Source: Cellulomonas wangleii (lineage in GTDB: Bacteria > Actinomycetota > Actinomycetes > Actinomycetales > Cellulomonadaceae). From it: a DNA stretch of 64,000 nucleotides. The notes beneath the pieces were generated by a model, which did not search any database, was not told the origin of the DNA, and worked only from the letters and a program-made list of their open reading frames with translations. Positions within the stretch are counted from its first letter, which is position 1; each line of letters begins with the position of its first letter. A program made the translations under genes and the position numbers. This document shows, one piece after another, positions 36,696 to 47,500 of the stretch. The stretch lies in the NCBI RefSeq assembly GCF_018388445.1, contig NZ_CP074405.1:2170001-2234000 (forward strand). The letters run 5' to 3'.

Positions 36696-38608
36696 CTGCG
36701 TCCTCCCTCGGCCGGCACGTCGTCCGACCACGACGCCGCGGCGTCCTCGTCGGCCCGCTCCTGGGCACGGCGCAGCGACTCCCGCTCGTAGGCGGTGGCC
36801 AGCTCGCGGTACCCGGGGTCGCGGACCAGCAGCTCGTCGTGCGGGCCGCGGTCCACGACACGGCCCGCCTCGATGTGCACCACCTCGTCGGCCAGCAGCA
36901 CCGAGGCCATCCGGTACGCCACGAGCAGCACGGTCGGACCCGCGGCACCGTCCGCGGACCGCAGGCCCAGGAGGATGTCCCGCTCGACGCGCGGGTCGAC
37001 GGCGGAGGTCGCGTCGTCGAGGACCAGCACGCGCGGGCGCCGCACCAGGGCACGCGCCAGGGCCAGCCGCTGACGCTGGCCCCCCGACAGGTTGGCCCCC
37101 CGCTCGCCGAGCGGGGCGTCGAGGCCACCGGGCAGGGCACGGACGACGTCGTCGACGTGCGCGGCGGCGAGGGCCGCCCAGACCTGCTCGTCGTCGGGGG
37201 CGTCGGGGTCGCCGGCGTCGGCGAGCGTGACGTTGCCGCGCACGGTGTCCTCGAACACGAAGGTCGACTGGCCCACGTAGCCGACCTGGGCGGCGAGGTC
37301 CGCCGGGCGCAGGTCGCGCACATCCGTGCCGTCGATCTCGACGACGCCCGCCGACGGGTCCGCCAGGCGCGGCACCAGGCCGACCAGCGTGGACTTGCCG
37401 GCCCCGGTGGGGCCGACGAGGGCGAGCGTCCTGCCGGGTGCGACGTGCAGGTCGAAGTCGCGCAGCAGCGCCACCTCGCCACCTTCACCGGGCACGCGCA
37501 GGTGCACGCCGCGCAGCCGGACGTCGGCGCCAGGACCGGACGCCGCCAACGGCGTCCGCCCCGGCACGGGCACGCCCGGTGCGTCGAGGACGCGCGCGAT
37601 GCGGTCGTGCCCGACGAGGCTGCGGGGCAGTTCGCCGAGCACCCACCCGAACGCCCGCACCGGCACGGCCAGCATCGTCAGCAGGTACGCCGCCGCCACG
37701 ACGTCACCGGTGCCGATCACCCCGGCGGCGACCCGCTGGGCGCCGACGAGCAGGACGAGCAGGGTGCCCAGGTTCGGCAGCAGGTCGATGACCGGGTCGA
37801 ACACGGCCCGCACGACCCCGACGCGCACGTTCGCGTCCCGCAGGGCGCGCGCCCGGTCGGTGAAGCGCTCGTCCTCCCGGTCCTCGGTGCCCAGCGACTT
37901 CACGAGCGCGGCGGCCTCGAAGCTCTCGTGCGCCACGTCCGCGACCTCCGCGCGCAGCTGCTGCGCGCGCGTGATGGCCGGCGTCATGCGGCGCTGGAAG
38001 ACCAGGTTGGCGATCACCGCGAGCGGCAGCACGACCAGCGCGGCGGCGGCCAGCCACACGTCGGTGCGCAGCAGGGCCACCGTCGCGGTCACGATCATCA
38101 CGACGACGCCGAGCGCGAACGACAGCGGGTTGAACACGCCGGTCGCCGCCTCGACGTCCGAGCCGGCGTTCGACAGCAGCTGGCCCGTCGGGTGCTGCCG
38201 GTGCCACGTCATCGGCAGCCGCAGGTACTGCCGGGTGACCGCCCGACGGTGGTCCGCCTGGATGTCCGCGACACCCATGCCGGCGAAGATGCGGCGCCCG
38301 GCCACGGTGACGGCCAGCGTCAGCGCCACCACCGCGATGGTCAGGCCCGCGAGCCAGATCCGGTCCTGCGCCTCGGCCGAGCCCTCGAGCGCCGGCACGA
38401 CGACCTGGTCCGTCGCCGCCCCCAGCACGCGGCTGACCACGACGACCAGGCCGCCGTACAGCGCCGACGTCCCGACGGCCGCCACGTGCGTCCGCGGGTG
38501 CGAGCGCAAGCCCCGCCAGACCAGCGCGGCGGAGCGGCGCGCGGCGGAGCCCTGGAGCATGGCACCGCCGGCGGGCGGCTCGTCCGGCTGCCGGGGACGT
38601 GCGGGCAC
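36692..38608 (-). CDS. ABC exporter subunit (permease-ATPase), degenerate-site partner
   Basis: A 638-residue half-transporter: Pro-rich start, six spans, then an ATPase with Walker A VGPTGAGKSTLVGLV, signature LSGGQRQRLALARAL, Walker B VLVLDDATSAVD (Asp replaces the catalytic Glu) and switch VAYRM (Tyr replaces His). These changes match the non-hydrolysing site of heterodimeric exporters, with the partner's degenerate FSAGE loop completing that same site. GTG at 38608 is preferred: the AGGAG at about 10 nt serves it, but would be only 1 nt from the in-frame GTG at 38617. Confidence 0.93.
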   Translation of the reverse strand: MPARPRQPDEPPAGGAMLQGSAARRSAALVWRGLRSHPRTHVAAVGTSALYGGLVVVVSRVLGAATDQVVVPALEGSAEAQDRIWLAGLTIAVVALTLAVTVAGRRIFAGMGVADIQADHRRAVTRQYLRLPMTWHRQHPTGQLLSNAGSDVEAATGVFNPLSFALGVVVMIVTATVALLRTDVWLAAAALVVLPLAVIANLVFQRRMTPAITRAQQLRAEVADVAHESFEAAALVKSLGTEDREDERFTDRARALRDANVRVGVVRAVFDPVIDLLPNLGTLLVLLVGAQRVAAGVIGTGDVVAAAYLLTMLAVPVRAFGWVLGELPRSLVGHDRIARVLDAPGVPVPGRTPLAASGPGADVRLRGVHLRVPGEGGEVALLRDFDLHVAPGRTLALVGPTGAGKSTLVGLVPRLADPSAGVVEIDGTDVRDLRPADLAAQVGYVGQSTFVFEDTVRGNVTLADAGDPDAPDDEQVWAALAAAHVDDVVRALPGGLDAPLGERGANLSGGQRQRLALARALVRRPRVLVLDDATSAVDPRVERDILLGLRSADGAAGPTVLLVAYRMASVLLADEVVHIEAGRVVDRGPHDELLVRDPGYRELATAYERESLRRAQERADEDAAASWSDDVPAEGGRR

Positions 38609-38737
38609 GGCGTTCACACTCCTGACGGGAAAGGGGATCCCGGGATCCTCTCACGCACCTGCGACACGCCCGCCTGCGACACGACCGGCGCCGGGGACGT
38701 GCGCACAGGTCACCCGCACGTGGCACGATCCGGTGGC

Positions 38738-39370
38738 ATGACGTGGCACGAGACCGAACGCGACTGGCTGTCCGACGCGCTGCGCGCCGCGGACCCGCAC
38801 GACCCCACGCTGTGCGCCGGCTGGCAGGCCCGGCACCTCGCGGCCCACCTGGTGCTCCGGGAGAGCCCGGCCACGGCCGCGGGCGCCCTGCGCGGTGGCG
38901 TCGCCGCGGCGACCGAGCGCCTGGCGGACACCGCGGCGGACCGCGCGGGGTACACCGCGCTCGTCGACCGGTTCGCCGCACCCCCGCCGCGCTGGAGCCC
39001 GCTGGCGTGGGCCGGCGACGCCGTGAACACCACCGAGTACTTCGTCCACACCGAGGACGTGCGCCGCGGGTCCGGGACCCGGGAGCCGCGCGAGCTGCCC
39101 GCGGGGCTGGCCGAGGTGCTGTGGTCCCAGCTGGTGCGGATGGCCCCGCTGCGGCTGCGTGGCCTGGGTCCCGGCGTGGTGCTCGTCCGCACCGACGACG
39201 TCCGCTCGGCCGTCCACCGGCCCCGCGCCGGCCACGGGTCGGTGGTCCTGCGCGGCGACGTGGGCGAGCTCGTGCTCGCCGTCTCGGGCCGGCTGCAGGC
39301 CGCGGACGTGACCGTCGACGGCGCCCCGGACGACGTGCAGACCGTCCGGGACCTGCTCACCGGGCCCTGA
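38738..39370 (+). CDS. TIGR03085-type metal-binding protein (maleylpyruvate isomerase/DinB-like fold)
   Basis: A 210-residue protein of the mycothiol-dependent maleylpyruvate isomerase N-terminal/DinB-like superfamily, a four-helix bundle with a His-rich metal site. WHETERDWLSDALRAADP and GWQARHLAAHLVLRE (about residues 3-42) carry the conserved W-x-x-x-H-L-A-x-H pattern, and NTTEYFVHTEDVRR supplies the second His region. Its enzymatic role is unknown. It is divergent from the ABC exporter pair and convergent with hisF, 11 nt apart. Confidence 0.85.
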   Translation: MTWHETERDWLSDALRAADPHDPTLCAGWQARHLAAHLVLRESPATAAGALRGGVAAATERLADTAADRAGYTALVDRFAAPPPRWSPLAWAGDAVNTTEYFVHTEDVRRGSGTREPRELPAGLAEVLWSQLVRMAPLRLRGLGPGVVLVRTDDVRSAVHRPRAGHGSVVLRGDVGELVLAVSGRLQAADVTVDGAPDDVQTVRDLLTGP

Positions 39371-39381
39371 CCGCGGGACCG

Positions 39382-40152
39382 TCAGCGCACGACGACGTCG
39401 GCGGCGCGCAGGGCGTCCTTGACCTGCCCCACGGTGAGCGTGCCGAAGTGGAAGACGCTCGCCGCCAGGACCGCGTCGGCGCCCGCGCGGGCCGCCTCCA
39501 CGAAGTGCTCGACGGTGCCCGCGCCGCCCGAGGCGATCAGGGGCACGCTCACCCGCGCGCGGACGTCGGCGATCATCGCCAGGTCGAACCCCGCGGTGGT
39601 GCCGTCCGCGTCCATCGAGTTGAGCAGGACCTCACCGACCCCGAGCTCGACGGCGCGGTGCGCCCACTCCACCGCGTCGATCCCGGTGCCGCGGCGCCCA
39701 CCGTGCGTCGTCACCTCGTAGCCCGACGGCGTGCGCACGTCGCCGGTCGTGCGTCGCGCGTCCACGGACAGCACGAGGACCTGGGAGCCGAACCGGTCGG
39801 CGATCTCCGTGATGAGCTCGGGCCGGGCGATCGCCGCGGTGTTGACGCCGACCTTGTCGGCGCCGGCGCGCAGCAAGCGGTCCACGTCGTGCGGCGAGCG
39901 GACGCCCCCACCGACGGTCAGGGGGACGAAGACCTCGCCCGCGGTGCGTCGCACCACGTCGTAGGTGGTCTCGCGGTCCGACGACGACGCGGACACGTCC
40001 AGGAAGGTCAGCTCGTCGGCGCCCTCCGCGTCGTACCGGCGCGCCAGCTCGACCGGGTCACCGGCGTCCCGCAGGTTCTCGAAGTTCACGCCCTTGACGA
40101 CGCGGCCCGCGTCGACGTCCAGGCACGGGATGACCCGCAGCGCGAGGCTCAC
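39382..40152 (-). CDS. hisF: Imidazole glycerol phosphate synthase, cyclase subunit
   Basis: A 256-residue TIM-barrel enzyme that, with HisH, makes imidazole-glycerol phosphate and AICAR. Catalytic Asp in [19 protein letters not shown] and the second catalytic Asp in VLSVDARR are present. The phosphate loops VGGGVRS and ASGGAG, plus LNSMDADGT, are intact. The GTG start overlaps the FKBP gene's stop by 4 nt. hisH is not in the window. Confidence 0.96.
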   Translation of the reverse strand: MSLALRVIPCLDVDAGRVVKGVNFENLRDAGDPVELARRYDAEGADELTFLDVSASSSDRETTYDVVRRTAGEVFVPLTVGGGVRSPHDVDRLLRAGADKVGVNTAAIARPELITEIADRFGSQVLVLSVDARRTTGDVRTPSGYEVTTHGGRRGTGIDAVEWAHRAVELGVGEVLLNSMDADGTTAGFDLAMIADVRARVSVPLIASGGAGTVEHFVEAARAGADAVLAASVFHFGTLTVGQVKDALRAADVVVR

Positions 40153-41021
40153 GAGGCACCCTGCGCAGGGTTGCCCGTGGCCAGGATGTCGATCACGAAC
40201 ACCACCGTCTTCCCGGAGAGCTCCTCGCTGTCGGTGACACCGAGGGAGTACGAGGGGGGCACGACGAGCATCACGCGGCTGCCGGCGGGCTGGTCGACCA
40301 ACCCCTCGGCCCACGGCGGCACGTCGGAGAGCAGGAACGACACGGGCAGCCCGTGCTGCCACGTGGAGTCGAACAGCGTGCCGTCGTCCCACGCGAACCC
40401 GCTGTACTGCACCGTGATGACGTCGCCCGCGGCGACCTGGGGACCGGTGCCGCGCACGAGCGGCTGGATCCCGAGCTCGTCCGGGGGCGCCGCGCCCGTG
40501 GGCGCCAGCGAGAACCCGGCGTCGCCGCCCTCGGTGACGACGGGCAGCGACGGGTCCGGCGGGACGGGCTCACCCACGGCCCGCGTCGGGAGCACGTCGA
40601 GGACCGTCACGGTCGGGTAGTCCACGCCCGCGCCGCCGGGCACGACCTGCAGGAGGCGCGCGCCGACCTGCTGGCCCTTGAGGGTCTCGTACAGGTCCGT
40701 GCCGAGGTCCTCGGCCGTCAGCAGACGCGGCGTCGGGCTGGTCGAGTAGCTCTCCTTGACCAGGCTGGCGTCCGTCGCGTTCTCCAGCCAGAAGTCGATG
40801 AGGACCGGAGCGCCCTCGACGAGCTCGGCACCCGTGCCGGGCCAGACCGTCTCCCGATGGGTCTCGTCGACCGTGAGCGGCGTCAGGTACGTGACCGTCG
40901 GGGCCTCGCCCGCGGCCCCGGTGACCGTCACCTCCGGCTCGACCGGGGCGACCGCGCTGCACGCAGCCAGCATGCCCACGACGGCCAGCACCGCCAGGCG
41001 TCGGGCAGCCACCCACCGCAC
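40149..41021 (-). CDS. FKBP-type peptidyl-prolyl isomerase lipoprotein
   Basis: A 290-residue secreted lipoprotein. The N-terminus [17 protein letters not shown] ends in lipobox LAAC. Two FKBP-like halves follow; the second is the clearer PPIase domain ([46 protein letters not shown] and KTVVFVIDI). It probably assists folding outside the membrane. The GTG at 41021 has GGAGGAGG 7 nt upstream. A TACAGT -10 lies at 41100-41105, giving a leader of about 70 nt. It sits between hisF and the proteasome genes. Confidence 0.9.
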   Translation of the reverse strand: MRWVAARRLAVLAVVGMLAACSAVAPVEPEVTVTGAAGEAPTVTYLTPLTVDETHRETVWPGTGAELVEGAPVLIDFWLENATDASLVKESYSTSPTPRLLTAEDLGTDLYETLKGQQVGARLLQVVPGGAGVDYPTVTVLDVLPTRAVGEPVPPDPSLPVVTEGGDAGFSLAPTGAAPPDELGIQPLVRGTGPQVAAGDVITVQYSGFAWDDGTLFDSTWQHGLPVSFLLSDVPPWAEGLVDQPAGSRVMLVVPPSYSLGVTDSEELSGKTVVFVIDILATGNPAQGAS

Positions 41022-41099
41022 GTCCGTGCCTCCTCCAGGTCGTCCCACCGGTCGTGCCGGACCGGACCGCGCACACGGGTCCGCCGTCGACGGGGACTC

Positions 41100-41105
41100 A
41101 CTGTA
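41100..41105 (-). promoter_or_regulatory. Possible -10 element for the FKBP-hisF transcript
   Basis: TACAGT on the minus strand, 79 nt upstream of the FKBP start. The -35 is not evident. Confidence 0.35.
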
Positions 41106-41144
41106 CGACCCCGGCGCGGCCCGGCGGCGCGACGTCCGGGTCAC

Positions 41145-41162
41145 CGCCCGTCCGGACGGGCG
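41145..41162 (-). terminator. Palindrome just downstream of pafA
   Basis: CGCCCGTCCGGACGGGCG is a perfect 18-nt palindrome 11 nt past the pafA stop. As a hairpin it would need a small loop opened from its centre. It may end the pafA transcript or act as a processing site before the FKBP gene. Confidence 0.4.
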
Positions 41163-41172
41163 ACCGGCTGCG

Positions 41173-42534
41173 TCACATCGACTCGATGAGCCGCTCCACC
41201 CGGTCGTCGACGCTGCGGAACGGGTCCTTGCAGAGCACCGTGCGCTGCGCCTGGTCGTTGAGCTTGAGGTGCACCCAGTCGACGGTGTAGTCCCGGCGCG
41301 CGTCCTGCGCGGCACGCACGAAGTCGCCGCGCAGCTTGGCGCGGGTCGTCTGCGGCGGCACCGCCGTCGCCTCGAAGACGTCCAGATCCGTCGTCACCCG
41401 CTCGACGAGCCCCCGGGCGGCGAGGAGGTTGTACAGGCCCTCCGTCCGCGAGATGTCGTGGTACGCCAGGTCGAGCCGCTGCACCCGCACGTCCGACAGC
41501 TCCAGGCCGTGCTTGGCGCGGTAGCGCTCGATCATCCGGTACTTGATGACCCAGTCCAGCTCGCGCTCGACGAGCGTCAGGTCGCCCGTGCGCAGCGCCC
41601 GCAGCCCCCGCTCCCACAGGTCGAGCACCTGCTTGGTCTCCGGCGACGGGCCCATCTCGGCCGTCACGAAGTCCGAGACCCGCGCGAGGTACTCCTCCTG
41701 CAGGTCGATCGCGGTGACCGTGCGCCCGGACGCCATCGTCACGGGCTGCCGGCCGGTCATGTCGTGGCTGATCTCCCGGATCGCGCGGATCGGGTTCTCC
41801 AGCGTCATGTCGCGCATGGTCACGCCGGCCTCGACGAGCCGCAGCAGCAGGTCCGTCGACGCGACCTTGAGCATCGTCGTGGTCTCCGACATCGAGGAGT
41901 CGCCCACGATCACGTGCAGCCGGCGGTACTGCTCGGCGTCGGCGTGCGGCTCGTCACGCGTGTTGATGATGGGGCGCGAGCGCGTCGTCGCGCTCGAGAC
42001 GGCCTCCCAGATGTGGTCGGCACGCTGCGAGAGGCAGTAGACCGCCCCGCGCGGCGTCGCGAGCACCTTGCCGGCACCCGTGAGGACCTGGCGTGTGATG
42101 AGGAACGGGACGAGCACGTCCGACAGCCGCGCGAAGTCGCCCTGACGGCGCACGAGGTAGTTCTCGTGGCACCCGTAGGAGTTGCCCGCGGAGTCGGTGT
42201 TGTTCTTGAACAGGTGGATCCGCCCCGGCAGGCCCTCGTGCTCGAGCCGCTGCTGCGCGTCGCCGACCAGGCCCTCGAGGATCCGCTCGCCCGCGCGGTC
42301 GTGCGTGACCAGCTGGCGCCAGTCGTCGCACTCCGCGGTGGCGTACTCCGGGTGCGAGCCGACGTCGAGGTACAGCCGTGAGCCGTTGCGCAGGAAGACG
42401 TTCGAGGACCTCCCCCAGGCGACGACCTTCCGGAAGAGGTAGCGCGCGACCTCGTCGGCGGACAGGCCACGACCGTCCTGCGCCGCGCACGTGACCCCGT
42501 ACTCGGTCTCCAGGCCGAAGATGCGTCTGTCCAT
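41173..42534 (-). CDS. pafA: Pup--protein ligase
   Basis: A 453-residue glutamine-synthetase-like ligase that joins the C-terminal glutamate of Pup to lysines of target proteins using ATP. The conserved N-terminus [16 protein letters not shown] holds the metal-binding Glu; [29 protein letters not shown] and [10 protein letters not shown] follow. The length is normal. It is last in the pup-prcB-prcA-pafA run, 47 nt after prcA. Dop and the ATPase Mpa lie beyond the inserted membrane gene. Confidence 0.97.
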   Translation of the reverse strand: MDRRIFGLETEYGVTCAAQDGRGLSADEVARYLFRKVVAWGRSSNVFLRNGSRLYLDVGSHPEYATAECDDWRQLVTHDRAGERILEGLVGDAQQRLEHEGLPGRIHLFKNNTDSAGNSYGCHENYLVRRQGDFARLSDVLVPFLITRQVLTGAGKVLATPRGAVYCLSQRADHIWEAVSSATTRSRPIINTRDEPHADAEQYRRLHVIVGDSSMSETTTMLKVASTDLLLRLVEAGVTMRDMTLENPIRAIREISHDMTGRQPVTMASGRTVTAIDLQEEYLARVSDFVTAEMGPSPETKQVLDLWERGLRALRTGDLTLVERELDWVIKYRMIERYRAKHGLELSDVRVQRLDLAYHDISRTEGLYNLLAARGLVERVTTDLDVFEATAVPPQTTRAKLRGDFVRAAQDARRDYTVDWVHLKLNDQAQRTVLCKDPFRSVDDRVERLIESM

Positions 42535-42581
42535 GCGTCACTCCCCGTCGCTCGTCGGTCCGGCGCCGCCGGGACACACCC

Positions 42582-43319
42582 TCAGGGTGCGACCGGCTCG
42601 TCCCCGCCGCCCGTCGGCGCGGCGGCACCGCCCAGGACGTCCTCCAGGAGCGCACCGGTCAGCCGCCGGAACGCCCGCCGGGGCCGGGTGCGGTCCAGCA
42701 CCGCGACCTCGAGCTGCGCCGCGCCCAGCACCCGGGGCTCACCGTCCTCGCCCGTGCCACCCAGGGCACGCACCGCGAGCCCCAGCACCTGCGCGAGGGT
42801 CATGCCGGGCCGCCACTCCTCGCCCAGCAGGGTGCCCAGGCGCTCGGCCTGCCCGCCCATGACGACCCACCCGTGCTCGTCGGTGACGGAGCCGTCGTAG
42901 GACAGGCGGTAGATCTGGTCCCCCGCCGGCTCGCGCCCCACCTCGACCACGACCAGCTCCACCTCGAGCGGCTTGGACTCCGTGGTGAACACGGTGCCCA
43001 GGGTCTGGGCGTACGCGTTCGCCAGCCCGCGCGCCGTCACGTCGACGCGGTCGTAGGAGTAGCCGCGCAGGTCGGCGTACCGGACGCCGGCCACGCGCAG
43101 GTTCTCGAACTCGTTGTACTTGCCGACGGCGGCGAACGCGATGCGGTCGTAGATCTCCGAGATCTTGTGCAGGGCGCGCGACGGGTTCTCGGTGGCGAAC
43201 GCGATGCCGTCGTCGTACTGCAGGACGACGACGGACCGGCCGCGCGCGATGCCCTTGCGCGCGTAGTCGGCCCGGTCCTTCATCAGCTGCTCGGGCGAGA
43301 CGTAGAACGGCATGCTCAT
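42582..43319 (-). CDS. prcA: Proteasome alpha subunit
   Basis: A 245-residue subunit of the two outer rings of the 20S proteasome, which gate entry and dock the Mpa ring. The N-terminal gate region [20 protein letters not shown] and the alpha-type motif [12 protein letters not shown] are typical, with [20 protein letters not shown] and [15 protein letters not shown] downstream. The ATG at 43319 overlaps the prcB stop (ATGA). The C-terminal tail is Pro/Gly-rich, as usual. Confidence 0.96.
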   Translation of the reverse strand: MSMPFYVSPEQLMKDRADYARKGIARGRSVVVLQYDDGIAFATENPSRALHKISEIYDRIAFAAVGKYNEFENLRVAGVRYADLRGYSYDRVDVTARGLANAYAQTLGTVFTTESKPLEVELVVVEVGREPAGDQIYRLSYDGSVTDEHGWVVMGGQAERLGTLLGEEWRPGMTLAQVLGLAVRALGGTGEDGEPRVLGAAQLEVAVLDRTRPRRAFRRLTGALLEDVLGGAAAPTGGGDEPVAP

Positions 43320-44146
43320 GCGGCACCTCCGTCACGCCGGGCGCTGCGCCGGCCGTTCTCCACGACGTCCACCGCCGCGGCGAGCTCGTCGTCCGACACG
43401 CGCAGGTAGCCGGCCTGCGTCACGGTGGCGACCACCGGCCAGATCCGTCGGGAGCGGTCGGGGCCACCCGTGGCGGAGTCGTCGTCGGCGGCGTCGACGA
43501 GCGCCTCGACGGCGACACGCACCGCCGCGTCCGCGTCGAGGTCGGGACGCCAGCGCTTCTTGAGCGAGCCGCGCGCGAACACGGACCCGGAGCCCACCGC
43601 GTGGTGCCCGTGCTCCTCGTAGCGCCCGCCCGTCACGTCGTACGAGAAGATCCGTCCCACGCCGAGGTCGAGGTCGTAGCCGCCGAACAGCGGGACCACC
43701 GCCAGCCCCTGCATGGCGAGCCCCAGGTTGCCGCGGATCATGGTGGCGAGCCGGTTGGCCTTGCCGTCGAGCGACAGCAGGCTCCCCTCGATCTTCTCGT
43801 AGTGCTCCAGCTCGAGCTGGAACAGCCGCACCAGCTCGATGGCCAGACCGGCGGTGCCGGCGATGCCCACGGCGGAGAACTCGTCGGCCGGGAAGACCTT
43901 CTCGATGCGCCGGCTCGCGATCATCGAGCCCATCGTCGCGCGCCGGTCCCCCGCCATGACCACGCCGCCGTCGAAGGTCAGCGCGACGATCGTCGTGGCG
44001 TGCGGGGTCTGCAGGTCACCCACGGGGACGGGTCGGCGTCCCGGGAGCAGGTCAGGGGCGTACCCCGACAGGAAGTCGACGAACGAGGGCGTGCCGGGGG
44101 TCGTGAAGGCGTGCGGGAGCCGGCCGGAGGAGTCGCTCGGGGTCAT
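43316..44146 (-). CDS. prcB: Proteasome beta subunit
   Basis: A 276-residue precursor of the catalytic proteasome subunit. A 50-residue propeptide ([16 protein letters not shown] is the conserved assembly stretch) precedes the catalytic Thr51 in [12 protein letters not shown]. The mature enzyme shows [14 protein letters not shown] and [20 protein letters not shown], and the conserved Lys follows near RRIEKVF. The ATG start is 6 nt past the pup stop, so the two genes are cotranscribed. Confidence 0.97.
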   Translation of the reverse strand: MTPSDSSGRLPHAFTTPGTPSFVDFLSGYAPDLLPGRRPVPVGDLQTPHATTIVALTFDGGVVMAGDRRATMGSMIASRRIEKVFPADEFSAVGIAGTAGLAIELVRLFQLELEHYEKIEGSLLSLDGKANRLATMIRGNLGLAMQGLAVVPLFGGYDLDLGVGRIFSYDVTGGRYEEHGHHAVGSGSVFARGSLKKRWRPDLDADAAVRVAVEALVDAADDDSATGGPDRSRRIWPVVATVTQAGYLRVSDDELAAAVDVVENGRRSARRDGGAA

Positions 44147-44152
44147 CGGCGC

Positions 44153-44347
44153 TCACTGCCCGCCCTTCTGGACGAACCCCCGCACGAACTGCTCGGCGTT
44201 CTGCTCCAGGACGTCGTCGATCTCCTCGAGCAGGGCGTCGACCTCGGCGTCCCTGGCCTGCGCACCGGCCGCCGACGGGGCGGGCGGGGCCGGCTCGTCG
44301 ACCGGCTCGTCCTCGTGACCGTGCCTGACCTGATCCTGCCCAGCCAT
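44153..44347 (-). CDS. pup: Prokaryotic ubiquitin-like protein
   Basis: A 64-residue disordered tag protein. The C-terminal half AEVDALLEEIDDVLEQNAEQ forms the helix recognised by Mpa, and the protein ends in GGQ, so Dop must deamidate the final Gln to Glu before ligation. GGAG lies 6 nt upstream of the ATG. It heads the pup-prcB-prcA-pafA transcript. The gene would be hard to see without its neighbours because of its size. Confidence 0.96.
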   Translation of the reverse strand: MAGQDQVRHGHEDEPVDEPAPPAPSAAGAQARDAEVDALLEEIDDVLEQNAEQFVRGFVQKGGQ

Positions 44348-44390
44348 GGTGATCTCCGTCCTGCGACCACGTGCGCGTGCCCGCCCGACC

Positions 44391-44396
44391 ACCCTA
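44391..44396 (-). promoter_or_regulatory. pup operon -10 element
   Basis: TAGGGT on the minus strand, 43 nt upstream of the pup ATG, predicts a start near 44384 and a leader of about 37 nt with a Shine-Dalgarno. The remainder of 44348-44543 is the divergent upstream region of the large membrane gene. Confidence 0.5.
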
Positions 44397-44543
44397 GGCC
44401 CAACACCCCGTCGCCGTACCCGTGACCACGACACGGACGGCGCGCCGCCGCGGACCCCCGCGCTGGGCCACCCGGGTGGTCCAGCGCGCGCACGAGCTGT
44501 GGATGACGGCTCCGCAGCGCCCGTGGCCTGGCACGATGCCCGC

Positions 44544-47500
44544 ATGCCCGAGACTCTCTACGGCCGCGTGCTGCGCGCGCTGCAGGACCCGACGCTGTGC
44601 CCCGGCTGCGCGGCCACGCTGAGCGCCGGCCGCTGCGGCGCGTGCGCGCTCGACGTCTCCGGACCGGACGGGACGCTGGTCTGGCAGGACAGCCAGGCCG
44701 TGGTCCGTGCACTGCGGGCGCGCCAGGACCGGGTCGCCGCGCTGCGGGCGGCGCAGCTGCGGACGGCCACGGGCCGCGGGTCGGCCAGGGCGGCGCTGCC
44801 GGACGTCCCGCCGAGCCCTCGCCCGGCACCGGCGGCACCCGCACCGGCGGTCCGCGCGCGTGCTGTCCCGACCGCTGCGACGACGCCCGCCGTGCCGCGC
44901 GCCGTCCGGCCGCCCGTGCCGCCGGCCGCACCACGCCGGCCGTGGCGGGTGCAGACCGTCCTGCAGGTCGTCGGCGCGGCGCTGCTGGTCGCGGCGAGCA
45001 TCGCGTTCCTCGTCTTCGCCTGGGACGTGATGGGGCTCGGCGGCCGGGCGCTGGTCGTCGCCGTCGGCACCGTGGTGGTCTTCGGACTCGCGTCGTGGTT
45101 GCGCGCGCGCAGCCTCCCGCAGGGCGCGGAGGCGGTGGGCGCGGTAGCGGTCGTGCTGCTCCTGCTGGACGCCTGGGCGGTCCGGGCGACCGGGACGCTC
45201 GTCGTCGGGGACGCCGCCACGCAGGCCGGTCTGTCCGCCCTCGTCTGCGCCGGGCTGCTCACGGCCTGGGGCGTCCGGTCACGGTTGCGCGTGGGCGCGG
45301 TGGCCGGTGCCGTGCTGGTGCCGCTGACGCCGCTCCCGTGGCTGCTCACCGCACCGGACGCCGCCACGGCCGCCGCGCTGCTGCTGCTGGCCGCGGCGTC
45401 GACCGCCGTGCGTGCGGTGGCGCCCTGGGTGCACTCGCGCGCGGAGCGGGCGGTGCTGCACGGCGCGGCCGCCGGACTGCTGCCGGCGGCCGCGGTGACG
45501 GCGCTGGTCGGCACCGTCACGAGCCCGGCCGGGACGGCGTGGCCCGCCGTGGCCGTCCTCGCGGGCGTCGCCGCGGTGTCGGCCCTCCAGGTGGTCGTGG
45601 AGGCGCGCGGTGCGGTCGCACCGCCCCCGGGCACGCGCAGCGGAGTCGGCCCGCGCACCGCCCGGGCGTCCGCGCGCGCCGCCTGGGCGTGGGCCGGGGG
45701 CGTGACCACGGCGCTGGCCCTCGCCGCCGCGTTCGCCACGGCCGTGGTCGGCGTCACCGGGTCGACCCGCGCGACGGACGCGGTCCTGGCGTCGCTCGCG
45801 GGCGTGGTCGGCACGTGCGTCGCGGCCGCCGGGCTCCTGCGGGTGGACCCGGTGGTCCCCGTGGCGTGGCGTGCCGACGTGCGCGCCGGCGCCCGCGCGG
45901 CGCTCGCGGCGACGGCGCCGGCCGCCTCATGGTCGGCCGCCGTCCTCGTGACGGCCGCCACGACGCACCTCCTGCGGGACCCCGCCCCCGGGAGCGTCCC
46001 GCCGGTCGGTGCCGCCGCCGTCGGCGCGCTCGCGGGTGCGGGCGCGCTCGGCGTGCTCGTCGCACGGTGGGAGGAGGGCACCGTCGCACGGGCCGCGGCG
46101 CTCGCCTGGCGTGCGGTGGTCGTGGGGATCGCGGTCGTGGTGCCCGTCCTGACGGCCGTCGGACCCGCGGCCCCGGTCGTCGCCGTGGGCGCGCACGGCG
46201 CGGTCGCCGCGGTGCTGCTCACCCCCCCGACCGCCCGGCGGCTCGGCCGGGCGTCGGTCCGCACCGGGGCGGTCGCCGCCGGTGTCCTCGCGGTCCTCGG
46301 TGCGCTGCCGCACCCCGGGTGGACGGCCGCCGCGCTGCTCGTCCCCGCGGCGATCGCCGTCCACGCACGGACCTGGTCGGCAACCGCACGCTCGGGGGCC
46401 GCCTCGACCGCCACGGCCGCCCTCCTCCTCGTGGCGGCCGGCACGACCGCGGGAACGGCCGCCGGCCTGCCGGTCGCCGCCGCGCTCGCCCTCGCGGTCA
46501 CGGCGGTGGCCGCCGTGCTCCTGGTGCTGGCGCACCGCCTGGGCACCGGCGCCGCCGCCGAGCGCGACACCGCCCTCGGGCTGGCGGGCGTGACGGTCGC
46601 GGTCTCGTGGGCGTCGGCGACCGCGCAGGCGGCCGCAGCGCACGGCAGCGGGCCGAGCGCCCTGTCGGTGCTCGTCACGGCCGCGCCCCTCGCCGCCGCC
46701 GCGGCGGCCGTGGCGCTCGTCGTGGTGCTGCTGCACGACGACCGACGGTGGGGTGCCGACCACATGACCGCGGGAGCGGGCGCCGCTGCCCCCGTCACGG
46801 CGCTGGTCGTGGCCACGGCCCACCTCACGCTGGGGCGGCCCGGCGCGACGGGCACGGCCCTGCTCGTCACGCTCGTGGGCGCCGTGGCGTGGGCCGCGGC
46901 CGCACCCGCGGGCCTGCGCGGCGCCCCCGCGGCACGGGTCGCGGTCGAGGCGGCCGGGACGGCGGTCGTGGCGGGTGGCCTGGCCGCGGCGGCCGTCCAG
47001 GGGCAGGTGCCCCTGGCGGTCGCGCTCGTGCTCGCCGCCGTCGGCGCGGCCGCGTGGGCGCTGGGACCGGGGCGCTCGCGGGTCTGGTGGCTGGCGCTGG
47101 TCCTGGCGACGTGCGCGTGGTGGGCGGTGCTGGGCGTGCGCGACGCCACCGTCGTCGAGGTCTGGACGCTGCCGCCCGCCCTGGTGGTCGCCGGGGTCGG
47201 CGCCTGGCGCGTGGCGCGGGACCGCCCCGGTGCCGCCGGTCTGCTGGTCGCCGGGCTCGCGTCGGCGACCCTGCCGACGGCCCTCCTGCCCGCCGTGCTC
47301 GAGGTGGGCACGCGGTGGGTGGACCGGGGCCTGCTCACCGCGGGCGTCACCGTCGCCGTGACCGCGGCCGCGGTGCTCGTCGCACCGCGTCGACCGGCGG
47401 CCGGTGAGCTGCTCGGAGGGCTGGCTGCACTGCTGCTGCTCGTCGGACCGATCACCCGCGCGGTGGTCGCGGCGGTGGCCCCCGACGCGGTCGTCAGCGG

